DNA of 64,000 nucleotides, taken from CAZYAK01 sp964403335. GTDB taxonomy: Bacteria; Patescibacteriota; Gracilibacteria; Peribacterales; Peribacteraceae. The notes beneath the pieces were generated by a model, which saw only the letters and a program-made list of their open reading frames with translations, ran no database searches and was not told the DNA's origin. The translations under genes were made by a program, and so were the position numbers. This document shows, piece after piece, positions 9,061 through 16,961 of this stretch. The DNA lies in the NCBI GenBank assembly GCA_964403335.1, contig CAYOFI010000007.1:8920-72919 (forward strand). The letters are read 5' to 3'. Each line of letters starts with the position of its first letter. Within the stretch, counting starts at the first letter, position 1.

Positions 9061-9546
9061 TCATTGGAGGCCTTCAAACAACGGCAAAGCCCTGGCACGG
9101 ATCAGGCCGTGGATTTCCTGCAAGGGAGCCTCATAGTGCTCAAGCGAAAGTAGCTGAAGTTCCTCTGGGGGAGCATCCACCCCCACCATAGCCTCGTACT
9201 GCTCTTCAATCAGATCCTGGAAATCACACACAACCGTATCGGCGAGCACGGACGCATAATGCACACTCAGCGCATTCACGGCTCCGTGGCTGATCTGTAT
9301 CGGCAATGTCACATGCTTTATGCGCCGCCTTGCCTTGATGATAACCCTCCTTGCAACCTCCAACGTCACTGCAAGCTGAGGGACCGGTTCGCCCTCTTCC
9401 AGATCCACAATAGCGATGCTTGTATTTTTCAGATTCATAAATTTTCGGATCCGTTTTCCGTCCAAAAGATCTTTTGCATGCCGAAGCACAATGCCAATGG
9501 CGGCAGAAGAACTTATTCTTTCCGGTCGTTCAGGAAGCCAGGACAT
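9061..9546 (-). CDS. hypothetical protein
   Basis: A 161-residue soluble protein that I do not recognise. It opens MSWLPERPERISS, has a basic middle (RRVIIKARRRIKHV) and an acidic C-terminal half rich in Glu and Leu (DAPPEELQLLSLEHYEA). There is no signal peptide, membrane helix or cysteine motif. Base composition resembles its neighbours, and the reading frame is the only long one with neighbour-like codon use. It lies between tRNA-Gly and the ABC-F gene on the same strand, 31 bases from the latter. Confidence 0.6.
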   Translation of the reverse strand: MSWLPERPERISSSAAIGIVLRHAKDLLDGKRIRKFMNLKNTSIAIVDLEEGEPVPQLAVTLEVARRVIIKARRRIKHVTLPIQISHGAVNALSVHYASVLADTVVCDFQDLIEEQYEAMVGVDAPPEELQLLSLEHYEAPLQEIHGLIRARALPLFEGLQ

Positions 9547-9577
9547 ATGTTGTTTATACCATAAAAATTCTTATCTG

Positions 9578-11035
9578 TCACAACACCCCCAAATCCAACT
9601 CCTCATTGATCTCCACCTGATTGATGAAGTCTTGATCATGGCTCACCACGATCAATCCCCCTTCGTAGCGGCTTAAGGCTTCGGCGATGACGGGGATGTG
9701 GCGGAAGTTGATGTGGTTGGTGGGCTCGTCGAGAATCAGGAGCGTCGGTTTTTGCAGGACGAAGCGCGCGAAACAGAGCAGTCCTTTTTGGCCTTCGGAG
9801 AGGGCGCCGACGGGAACGGAGAGTTTGTCGCCCGGGAGTAAGAATTTTGCGGCGGTCGCAAAGATCTCCTGGCGGTTTTCCATCTCTTGTTCGTCGGCCA
9901 AAATTTCGTAGCCGGTTTTGTCCATGGGCAGACCGGAGAAATCCTGGCGGTAGTAGCCCACTTTTAAGTCATGACCGAGGATGGCGCCTTTATCTTTGCC
10001 CGAAGCTAAAGTCTCCAGCAACGTCGTCTTGCCGATGCCGTTCGGCCCGACGATGCGCAGCCGCGTCCCCTTCCGGACGGTGATTTCCACCTTCTTCCGT
10101 ACGGGCTTGTGATCGTGAATGACCGTCAGTGACGTCAATTCCACGAGCGGCTTGATGTACTCGGAAATGTCGATGGAAAACGGCGTGATGGTTTTGTCTT
10201 CACGGCGAACATCGACTTTATTCTCCTCGGCTTCCTCGACGGCATCGCGCATTTTACTGGCCAACTTGCGCATCTTTCCCCCCTTGTGCGAGAAGAAGTT
10301 GATCTTGTCTTTCTGATCCTGAATTTTCCTCTCCATCTGCGCGTTCTGGCGCTGCTCTTTTTCGATCTGCGCGGCAATGCGCTCGACCACATCGTAGTAG
10401 TCGCCCTCGTGGTACTCGGTTTTGTGCTGGTGCGCATCCAGGTAGATGACCCCGTGTGTGAAGCAATTCAAAAAGTTCGCGTCATGGGAGATGACCATGC
10501 AGGTCTTTTCGTATTCGATCAAAAACTGCGTCAGGTGATCGATCCCCTGCGTGTCCAAATTGTTGGTCGGCTCATCCAGCAGCAAAATGTCCGGCTCCTG
10601 AATGATCGCGAATGCCAAGAGCAAACGTGCCTTCTGTCCGCCGGAAAACGCCTTCAGTTTTTTATCGCGCGGGGCGTGCAGGTGGACGACATCCAGAACC
10701 TTCGCGATATGCCGTTCCAAGTCGTACTTTTTTTCGCGGAACGCGCCCGCGAAAAATTCCTCCACCGTTTTCTCCAAATCCTCCTGCGGAATCACCTGCT
10801 TGGCGATGCCGATAGTAGTGCCCTTCTTTATATGAATCTGTCCTTCCTGGGGCTTGAGCTCGCCGATAATCATCTTGAAGATCGTGCTTTTGCCCGCACC
10901 GTTCTGACCCATGATGGTGAGCTTGGCATTCTCCCGCACGTTAAAACTTGCCTCTTTTAAAATGGGCTTTCGGTGATCGTAATGAAACGTCACGTCTTGG
11001 AACCGGAGGAGAACGTCGCCGTGGGACTGGGACAT
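9578..11035 (-). CDS. ABC-F family ATPase
   Basis: A 485-residue protein with two ABC ATPase domains on one chain and no membrane segments, which defines the ABC-F group. NBD1 has Walker A GQNGAGKST (43-51) and signature FSGGQKARL. NBD2 has Walker A GPNGIGKTT near 330 and signature LSEGQKGLL. The charged linker between them (KIQDQKDKINFFSHKGGKMR region) is the segment that reaches the ribosomal P-site tRNA in characterised members. ABC-F proteins act on ribosomes in translation or antibiotic protection; which subfamily this is cannot be told. The frame is open to 11107, but homology starts at the ATG at 11035. Confidence 0.92.
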   Translation of the reverse strand: MSQSHGDVLLRFQDVTFHYDHRKPILKEASFNVRENAKLTIMGQNGAGKSTIFKMIIGELKPQEGQIHIKKGTTIGIAKQVIPQEDLEKTVEEFFAGAFREKKYDLERHIAKVLDVVHLHAPRDKKLKAFSGGQKARLLLAFAIIQEPDILLLDEPTNNLDTQGIDHLTQFLIEYEKTCMVISHDANFLNCFTHGVIYLDAHQHKTEYHEGDYYDVVERIAAQIEKEQRQNAQMERKIQDQKDKINFFSHKGGKMRKLASKMRDAVEEAEENKVDVRREDKTITPFSIDISEYIKPLVELTSLTVIHDHKPVRKKVEITVRKGTRLRIVGPNGIGKTTLLETLASGKDKGAILGHDLKVGYYRQDFSGLPMDKTGYEILADEQEMENRQEIFATAAKFLLPGDKLSVPVGALSEGQKGLLCFARFVLQKPTLLILDEPTNHINFRHIPVIAEALSRYEGGLIVVSHDQDFINQVEINEELDLGVL

Positions 11036-11136
11036 GGGAAGGAAGAGCGGAAAGACGCAGGATTGTAGATTATCTGATGGATATAGGCATCCCGGGGTAT
11101 TTGTCAAAATAACAATTATATTGTATAATATCTATT

Positions 11137-12282
11137 ATGATACACACAAACCGGGGCCATACTCTGATATGGGGGAAAGTGCTGCGCAGTGCAGAATTAC
11201 GTGCAGCACTGGCGATTTGTATGACGCTCACAGCGGTATCGGCCGGGTGGTCCTCGCTTGCCGGGTCGGCGTTTGAAGATGTCGATGATACGCATCCTTC
11301 CGCGGAAGCCATTTCGGGTCTGAAGGACCGAGGGATCATTGCAGGCAATCCTGATGGGAACTTTCGGCCGGGCGATCTAGTGCGCCGTTCCGAGCTAGCC
11401 CGCATTATGGTGCAAGCTGCGGGACTAACGGAAGACAGTGAGCATTGCTTGCGGCAGTTCCATGACATGCTCGGGCCTAGCGCGCAGTTTTTTACGGACG
11501 TCTATCCGGGCGATTGGTACGAGCGCGATTTTTGCATCGCTCTGTCGGCAGGGATCATCACCGGATATGACGATAATTCCGCGCGACCGGAAGACTTCAT
11601 CAGTTTTGTGGAAACCGCAGCCATCCTGAACCGAACATTCCGTCTGACGGAGGACACGGATGATGAGACATGGTTTAAGCCGTCCGTGGATGCGCTGGCA
11701 TCCCGCAATGCGATTCCCGTACAGATACAAGGCTTCGATATGGAGATCGATCGTGCCACGCTGGCAGAGATGGTCTATCGCATCGTGGCGGATATCAGTG
11801 ACAGACCATCGCGAACATTCGACGAGATCCAAAACGGCATCTTTCTCCACGCAGGCCCTGACGTGACAGACGATAGTCGTGACGAGCTTCTGCGGCTGGT
11901 GAACGAGATGCGCGCAGAAAGAGGGCTGCACCCGTTCAATGCGAATGCCCTCCTGCAAGAAGGAGCGCAATTGCACGCCGAAGATATGCAGACGCATGCC
12001 TTCCTCTCGCATACGTCATCGGACGGACGCGGAACCGAGGATCGCATCCGCGAGACCGGCTACTTGTCGGTCAATTTGCAGACCTGCGGATGCAAGGGCT
12101 GGAGCTACCACTGGGGCGAAGTGGTCGCAGACCAAACCAGTGAACCGCACGATGTACTCTCCGCATTCATGGGCTCACCCGTTCACCGTGCCATTCTTGT
12201 CTCCCGCGAATTCGACGAAGCAGGCGTGGGTCGCAGCGGAGACTACTGGGTGATCAAAACGGGACGGATTTTGCTGCGGTGA
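11137..12282 (+). CDS. secreted SLH-domain and CAP-domain protein
   Basis: A 381-residue surface protein. An N-terminal hydrophobic segment (about 20-45) precedes S-layer homology repeats: FEDVDDTHPSAEAISGLKDR near 46-90 with GNFRPGDLVRRSELARIM, then FTDVYPGDWYERDF near 117-160, and a weaker third to about 225. The C-terminal CAP/SCP domain (about 248-381) starts LLRLVNEMRAERGL and includes HTSSDGR, HWGEVV and SPVHRAILVSREFDEAGVG. SLH repeats usually hold proteins to secondary cell-wall polymers; bacterial CAP domains have varied or unknown roles. The ATG lies in an AT-rich region after the divergent ABC-F gene. Confidence 0.88.
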   Translation: MIHTNRGHTLIWGKVLRSAELRAALAICMTLTAVSAGWSSLAGSAFEDVDDTHPSAEAISGLKDRGIIAGNPDGNFRPGDLVRRSELARIMVQAAGLTEDSEHCLRQFHDMLGPSAQFFTDVYPGDWYERDFCIALSAGIITGYDDNSARPEDFISFVETAAILNRTFRLTEDTDDETWFKPSVDALASRNAIPVQIQGFDMEIDRATLAEMVYRIVADISDRPSRTFDEIQNGIFLHAGPDVTDDSRDELLRLVNEMRAERGLHPFNANALLQEGAQLHAEDMQTHAFLSHTSSDGRGTEDRIRETGYLSVNLQTCGCKGWSYHWGEVVADQTSEPHDVLSAFMGSPVHRAILVSREFDEAGVGRSGDYWVIKTGRILLR

Positions 12283-12363
12283 TGTCACTGTAGAATCAAA
12301 TGAGATGCAGGGCAGGTTCTGCTTATCACTCATAAATGTGTTTTGTGACAGAATTTGAGGGCA

Positions 12364-12391
12364 TTGTAGAGAATGAAGAAAGTGTTATACT
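12364..12391 (+). promoter_or_regulatory. promoter of the second tRNA-Gly
   Basis: TTGTAG (12364-12369), a 16-base spacer and TATACT (12386-12391) resemble a sigma-70 promoter. Initiation about seven bases later would fall just before the tRNA 5' end at 12401, which suggests that this tRNA is transcribed by itself. Confidence 0.65.
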
Positions 12392-12400
12392 CGTTTTTGC

Positions 12401-12475
12401 GCGGGTTTCGTCCAACGTTAGGACGTCGGCGTTCCACGCCGGAGATACCTGGTTCAATTCCGGTAACCCGCTCCA
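12401..12475 (+). tRNA. tRNA-Gly (anticodon TCC), non-canonical D- and T-arms
   Basis: Acceptor GCGGGTT pairs with AACCCGC, followed by T and an encoded CCA. The D-stem is GTCC/GGAC. The anticodon stem TCGGC/GCCGG (one G-U) encloses GTTCCAC, giving anticodon TCC, the same as the tRNA at 8944-9017. The D-loop reads AACGTTA, so the usual G18-G19 pair is GT. The T-stem CCTGG/CCGGT has a C-T mismatch at 49:65 and a wobble at 51:63. A good promoter sits just upstream. It could be a specialised or a decaying tRNA-Gly. Confidence 0.8.
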
Positions 12476-12484
12476 TCCGACCTC

Positions 12485-12563
12485 GCTCCTGCGGGAGCTA
12501 CGCCGAGATTTCGCTATGTTGCGATCATTTCGCCGGATGCCACGGCGTAGTCCGCAGACGAAG
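12485..12563. repeat. nested palindrome following tRNA-Gly
   Basis: A small hairpin GCTCC-TGCG-GGAGC (12485-12498) runs directly into CTACGCCG (12498-12505), which is complemented by CGGCGTAG (12543-12550). Flanking bases extend the pairing imperfectly. The remainder of the gap 12283-12623 holds only the tRNA and its promoter. It may be a transcript 3' structure for the tRNA or another intergenic palindrome. Confidence 0.45.
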
Positions 12564-12623
12564 CCGGGCAACTCCACATAAAAATTGGCACCGGCAGACG
12601 TCTATGTGACACTGCACTGGCAC

Positions 12624-13622
12624 ATGCCCGAGCCCTCCTTCCTATCCCAAGCCTTCTCCTCACTCTACGCAAGTCTGTGGGACACGCGGGTGCACGCCAT
12701 GATCGCGCGCAAGCACCGGAAGATGGAATCGGTGATCCGCAAACTCCCTTTCCAAGAGTCTGTCATTTTGGCATCGCTCCTGCCGTCGGACCCTTCTGTC
12801 TTGCATGCCAATCGCGAGGCGTTTGTGGAGGCGGTCGGAGCGCCGGCGGTGGCGCTGAAAGAGCATGCACTCAAGGTACTCGCGGACGAAGGATCACTCC
12901 GAGCCCTGACGCGCATCGAAGACCCTTTCGATGTCCACAAAGATCTCGCCGCGCTTGTACTCATCGAAACGCTCTTCACGCTCTCATACGGAACGACTGC
13001 GGAGAAAGCACAGTTGATTGCGCGTCGCGAAGAGTTGCTGCTCATCGCCATTCACTTCGGATATTGGAAGCTCCGATATCGCCTGGAGGACGCGCTCTTC
13101 CGCGCCGCGGACCCACAACGATATGCCATCATCGCAGGATTGCTGCGCGCGCAGCACCAACATCACGCCCAACTCTTCACGGACATCGAAGCCATCGTGC
13201 GGCATAAGTTGGACGCGGCGGGTTTGCATGGATGCACCATCCTCTCGCGCAAGAAAAACGTGTATGGCATCTTCAAGAAGATTCAGACGAAGGAACGCAA
13301 CATCAACCAGATCACGGATTTTTACGGCGTGCGGATCGTGACGCCCACGGAAGCCGACTGCTACCGCGCGCTGGATATTTTGCACAGCCTGTGGCCGCCG
13401 TTCCCCAACCGTCTGAAAGACTACATCGCGCAGCCCAAAGAGAACGGGTACCGCAGCATCCATACGACGGTGCTGTGTTTGGATAAACATCCCGTCGAAT
13501 TCCAGATCCGCACATCCGATATGCACTCCATCGCCAAATACGGACCTGCCAGTCACAAGATGTATAAAGCCATCAATGCCTCGATGCCATTGCGCTCTCC
13601 GGCATTCCAACGGGAGTTGTGA
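12624..13622 (+). CDS. RelA/SpoT-type (p)ppGpp synthetase domain protein
   Basis: A 332-residue protein ending in a RelA/SpoT nucleotidyltransferase domain (about 220-325). It has RKKNVYGIFKKIQTKE, the catalytic ITDFYGVRIV aspartate, DYIAQPKENGYRSIHTT and VEFQIRTSDMH, all conserved positions, so synthesis of (p)ppGpp from GTP/GDP and ATP is plausible. The N-terminal half aligns with the end of the HD hydrolase region of long RSH proteins (GYWKLRYRLEDALFRAADP) but lacks the HD metal motif, and no TGS or ACT domain follows. The start is uncertain: an in-frame ATG exists at 12585; I chose 12624. The 3' end overlaps the convergent TrmB-like gene by 50 bases. Confidence 0.85.
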   Translation: MPEPSFLSQAFSSLYASLWDTRVHAMIARKHRKMESVIRKLPFQESVILASLLPSDPSVLHANREAFVEAVGAPAVALKEHALKVLADEGSLRALTRIEDPFDVHKDLAALVLIETLFTLSYGTTAEKAQLIARREELLLIAIHFGYWKLRYRLEDALFRAADPQRYAIIAGLLRAQHQHHAQLFTDIEAIVRHKLDAAGLHGCTILSRKKNVYGIFKKIQTKERNINQITDFYGVRIVTPTEADCYRALDILHSLWPPFPNRLKDYIAQPKENGYRSIHTTVLCLDKHPVEFQIRTSDMHSIAKYGPASHKMYKAINASMPLRSPAFQREL

Positions 13623-14382
13623 GCTTATCCGCCAACTGCCACAGCATCGCAAAGACCGTCCGCATGCTTCCTGCGATGAGCGGGCTTTTCATGATGACGG
13701 CGATGCCTTCGCGCACGGAGAAGTATGCAACCTTGTCGTCGTAGAGGTAGTACTCGATGTGAAAGTCATCCAAAAAATGTTTGGGCACCAGGCGGCTTTC
13801 GCGCAGTTCTTCACTGTCACGCAACTGCCGCTGACGCGACAACGGCGTATCCGGGAAAATGGCTTTGATGAGGATGCCCGCGGTTTTGCGGCGCTGGTAG
13901 TAGCGCGAGACGTAGTCGGCGAGCAGGGATTCCGTATCGTCGATGGACGTCAGCGCCAAAATCTCCGTCTTGCTGGTGAGCGTGTCTTCGTACGCGGCGA
14001 TAATGCCGTCTTTGCCCTTGTAGAACGCGATCTCCGGCTTGGCGATCGTGGGATTGGCGACGTCTTTGAATGCCGGGAGCGCCTGCTGCAATTCTTCCAA
14101 ATGTTTGCGCTTCACATAGTGTTCGTTTTCCAGAATCCCGATGACGATACTCGGCGACTCCGCCGTGAAGAATTCCCGGTCCGTGGAAAAGCGGCTCACG
14201 AACCCGCGCGCGTGCAGCTGCTTCAAGACGAGGAGCGTCTCGCCCGCGGGCAGTTCACTCTCTTTGGCGATGACCTCCGGCGTTTGTGTGCCCAGCTTCA
14301 AGCAGCTCATGTAGACAGAGGCCTCGTTGGGATGAAATCCCACGTGCTGAAGCAAAAGCGGCAAAGTGACGAAGGCATCCAT
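13573..14382 (-). CDS. TrmB-like transcriptional regulator
   Basis: A 269-residue protein with an N-terminal winged helix typical of TrmB regulators: LLQHVGFHPNEASVYMSCLK, LGTQTPEVIAKESELPAGET and VLKQLHARGFVSRF. This is followed by a coiled region and an effector-like C-terminal domain (EILALTSIDDTESLLADYVS to IAVIMKSPLIAGSMRTVF). Archaeal TrmB proteins sense sugars; many bacterial relatives have unknown ligands. The ATG at 14382 is favoured over upstream in-frame starts because homology begins there. It is divergent from the large unrecognised gene at 14445, 62 bases away, so it may control that gene. Confidence 0.8.
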   Translation of the reverse strand: MDAFVTLPLLLQHVGFHPNEASVYMSCLKLGTQTPEVIAKESELPAGETLLVLKQLHARGFVSRFSTDREFFTAESPSIVIGILENEHYVKRKHLEELQQALPAFKDVANPTIAKPEIAFYKGKDGIIAAYEDTLTSKTEILALTSIDDTESLLADYVSRYYQRRKTAGILIKAIFPDTPLSRQRQLRDSEELRESRLVPKHFLDDFHIEYYLYDDKVAYFSVREGIAVIMKSPLIAGSMRTVFAMLWQLADKLTTPVGMPESAMASRH

Positions 14383-14444
14383 GAGTATGATCGTACGGCG
14401 AAATACTTCTGTGGCAAAGCAAAGAATCGTATACTCCTTGGCCC

Positions 14445-16955
14445 GTGCCTGCACAGTCCCCCACCATCACCAGGCGCCTGAAAGATGTGGAACCGGCACT
14501 TCCGCCGAAAACGCGCGTGCAGCATCTGCTGCGGGAGATCGAACGAGGAACTGCGGAGATCGACAAGAGGCTGTATCTCGTGCTGATGGAACGGGCGGCT
14601 CCCACGGAAGAATCCATTCTGGTGAACGACAGTGCGGAGGCGGAAATCCTGGCGCGTATTCGTGAGCAAAAAACGCTTTTGCAGCACATCATGCTCGCTT
14701 TTGCGGAGGAAGAATGGGACCACCCAGACGGACAGATCCGTGAGGCAGGCGAACGCGCAGTGGAAGCGTGGTCGGCGCATCGCGTGAAAATCGTGTTGTT
14801 GAACACACGGTATGAATTGGGAAAGCAGGCATTTTCAGCGCTCTATGAACGTACCGTAGCCGAAGCGTTGCAGCCGGATGAGGAGAAAATTCACCAGTGG
14901 ATCACCGATTTGGCGGAGCACAAAGATGCCGAAGAACGCAAGACGGCGATACGCATGCTCTATCGCGACGCGTGGGCGCATTCGCCGGAGAAATTCTTCG
15001 CGCTCATCCAAACCCTTGGGGAGATTGACATGTTTTTGGTGTGCTTGGGAGCGAATCAGGAACGGCTTGCGGATACATCCCAACATCCGCATTTGGCATA
15101 CCTGCTCTACAGACCCGTCATGTTGGAAATCGAATTCGAAAAAGAGTGTGAAGCGTTCGTCCGCGAGGTCGAGGACAAGGCGGACCCGGGCGCTGCGCGT
15201 TTGCAGGAATTGCTGGAACGGTACCGCGAACGGCTGCACACCGCAAAAAAACCGTCGCGGTACAGGAAATACGGCATCAAGGAGCCGCCGGCCATCCGCC
15301 ACGAACGCGCGGGGCTCTCCGAGCTCTTCCCCCGCGCGCGGCAGTACGGCGATACGCTGAGTGATACCGAATGCCACATCGAGGGGAAATTTGCCCTCAC
15401 GCAAACCGCGATTCAGGAGCTGGTCACGGAATATTTTGGGAAGGGCAAAACGGCGGTGACCACGGCAGGAACCACCGCGGGCTTCAACGCGGCGGCACGC
15501 GCGGCAATCTCGCAAATGGGCACAAGCTGCGACATCTTCATGGGCCCCGGCGAATACGAACCGATGGTGGAGGGCATCGATCGCGTACGGACGCTCCCCC
15601 TCCCTCAACCGGATTATTCCGATAAGGACTTGATCGATGCGATCCGTAAAAAAGTCGAGACCGAGGCGCGAATCCGCACCGGCAAGAAAAAGAAGAAAGC
15701 CTCGCAGCCGCACCGGATGATTTTCACCGTCTCCACCCTGCAACGCATGGGCGGGAAACGCACCGACACCGATGCCGTCTACGCAGCGATCCAGGAACTG
15801 AACGCGCAGTATGCGGAATCCGGCCTGGTGATCGATCTGTGGGTGGATGCCAGCCACTCCGTGAACCCGGTGACCAAGGCCGATTTGGTGTTTTACAGCA
15901 AAGGGCACACCATTCCCGGACGCGGGTTTGCCGTGGTGGATTCCACCAAGAAGACGAACGCTTTCCTGTTGAGCCGCAAAGGATTGGGGGAACACACGCA
16001 GGAAATGCACGGATTGGGGTGCATCGTGGCGGCGCTCGCGTGCATGAGCGCAAAGGGAGCGTTCAATCTGCACGACTACCTGCGCTTCCCCGCGGAAGCC
16101 AAAAAGCATCTCTCGCCGGAGGCGCTGAACAAGCACATCCTCGATGCCGAAACATATCTGTTTGAACATTGCCCGCTGCTGCGCGAGCACTATCAGCTGT
16201 GCATCTCGCACGATGTGCGGCAATCCGCCCAGGCGGAGCGCGACAAAAAAGCCCCTTGGCGCTTCAGCTCGCTGCTGCGCCTGCAACCGCGCATCGGGAA
16301 GAAGGGAGTGCAAAACAAATGGATCGATCTGCCGGCGCTCGAGGAGCGCATGCGACAAAAAGGCGTGTCCATGCCGATTTTCTCCACGGTGCGCAAAGGC
16401 GTCGACAAGGTTTTATGGACGCTTCTGAGCCACGAAGCGGATATCGTGGATGAAGCCGCATGCATAGCGGACTATCTGGATGAGATGGATTCCGCAAACG
16501 TCCTGTGGTCACCCTTCGAACGCGACCAGCGGGAACTGACCGAAGACCGGTTGGAAAAAAGCGAGAAGAAGTTCAAGAAAAAAAAGAGGCAGGAAGAATT
16601 CCGGCCGAGAGTCCTGATGCGGATGCACTTGGCGTTTCTCCAGCACGTGCTGACGCAAGACAGTCTCCGCATGTTCGTGGACATCAAAGACCTCATCAAT
16701 CCGCGCTATCTCATGGATGTATTCCGGATCATGGAAGAAACGCTGCAAGAAATGCAAACAGACGGAACGCTCTATCTCCCGCCCGCGCATCCGGTCTACG
16801 CCGCGTTCGAAGAGTGCACCACACGGGGAACGGCCGTGCAGTTCCGGAAAATGCCCGGGCACTTGCGGCGGAAACTCGAGCACCGCAAAACTCCCGACCG
16901 CGCCATCACGCATCTCGGACGCCGGAAATCTCTGGAAGAACTCATGACGATCTGA
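14445..16955 (+). CDS. large protein of unknown function with a PLP-enzyme-like central region
   Basis: An 836-residue protein that I do not recognise as a whole. The N-terminal 300 residues are helical and highly charged. The centre looks like a fold-type I PLP enzyme: TAVTTAGTTAGFNAAARAAI near 333 resembles the cofactor phosphate loop, VIDLWVDASHSVNP near 463 the aspartate that meets the pyridine nitrogen, and DLVFYSKGHTIPGRGFAVV near 480 the Lys strand of class V aminotransferases. There, however, the lysine comes before Gly-His rather than after it. The C-terminal 200 residues are charged, with an EKSEKKFKKKKRQEE stretch. The start is GTG. It follows a divergent TrmB-like regulator. Confidence 0.65.
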   Translation: MPAQSPTITRRLKDVEPALPPKTRVQHLLREIERGTAEIDKRLYLVLMERAAPTEESILVNDSAEAEILARIREQKTLLQHIMLAFAEEEWDHPDGQIREAGERAVEAWSAHRVKIVLLNTRYELGKQAFSALYERTVAEALQPDEEKIHQWITDLAEHKDAEERKTAIRMLYRDAWAHSPEKFFALIQTLGEIDMFLVCLGANQERLADTSQHPHLAYLLYRPVMLEIEFEKECEAFVREVEDKADPGAARLQELLERYRERLHTAKKPSRYRKYGIKEPPAIRHERAGLSELFPRARQYGDTLSDTECHIEGKFALTQTAIQELVTEYFGKGKTAVTTAGTTAGFNAAARAAISQMGTSCDIFMGPGEYEPMVEGIDRVRTLPLPQPDYSDKDLIDAIRKKVETEARIRTGKKKKKASQPHRMIFTVSTLQRMGGKRTDTDAVYAAIQELNAQYAESGLVIDLWVDASHSVNPVTKADLVFYSKGHTIPGRGFAVVDSTKKTNAFLLSRKGLGEHTQEMHGLGCIVAALACMSAKGAFNLHDYLRFPAEAKKHLSPEALNKHILDAETYLFEHCPLLREHYQLCISHDVRQSAQAERDKKAPWRFSSLLRLQPRIGKKGVQNKWIDLPALEERMRQKGVSMPIFSTVRKGVDKVLWTLLSHEADIVDEAACIADYLDEMDSANVLWSPFERDQRELTEDRLEKSEKKFKKKKRQEEFRPRVLMRMHLAFLQHVLTQDSLRMFVDIKDLINPRYLMDVFRIMEETLQEMQTDGTLYLPPAHPVYAAFEECTTRGTAVQFRKMPGHLRRKLEHRKTPDRAITHLGRRKSLEELMTI

Positions 16956-16961
16956 CGCGTC

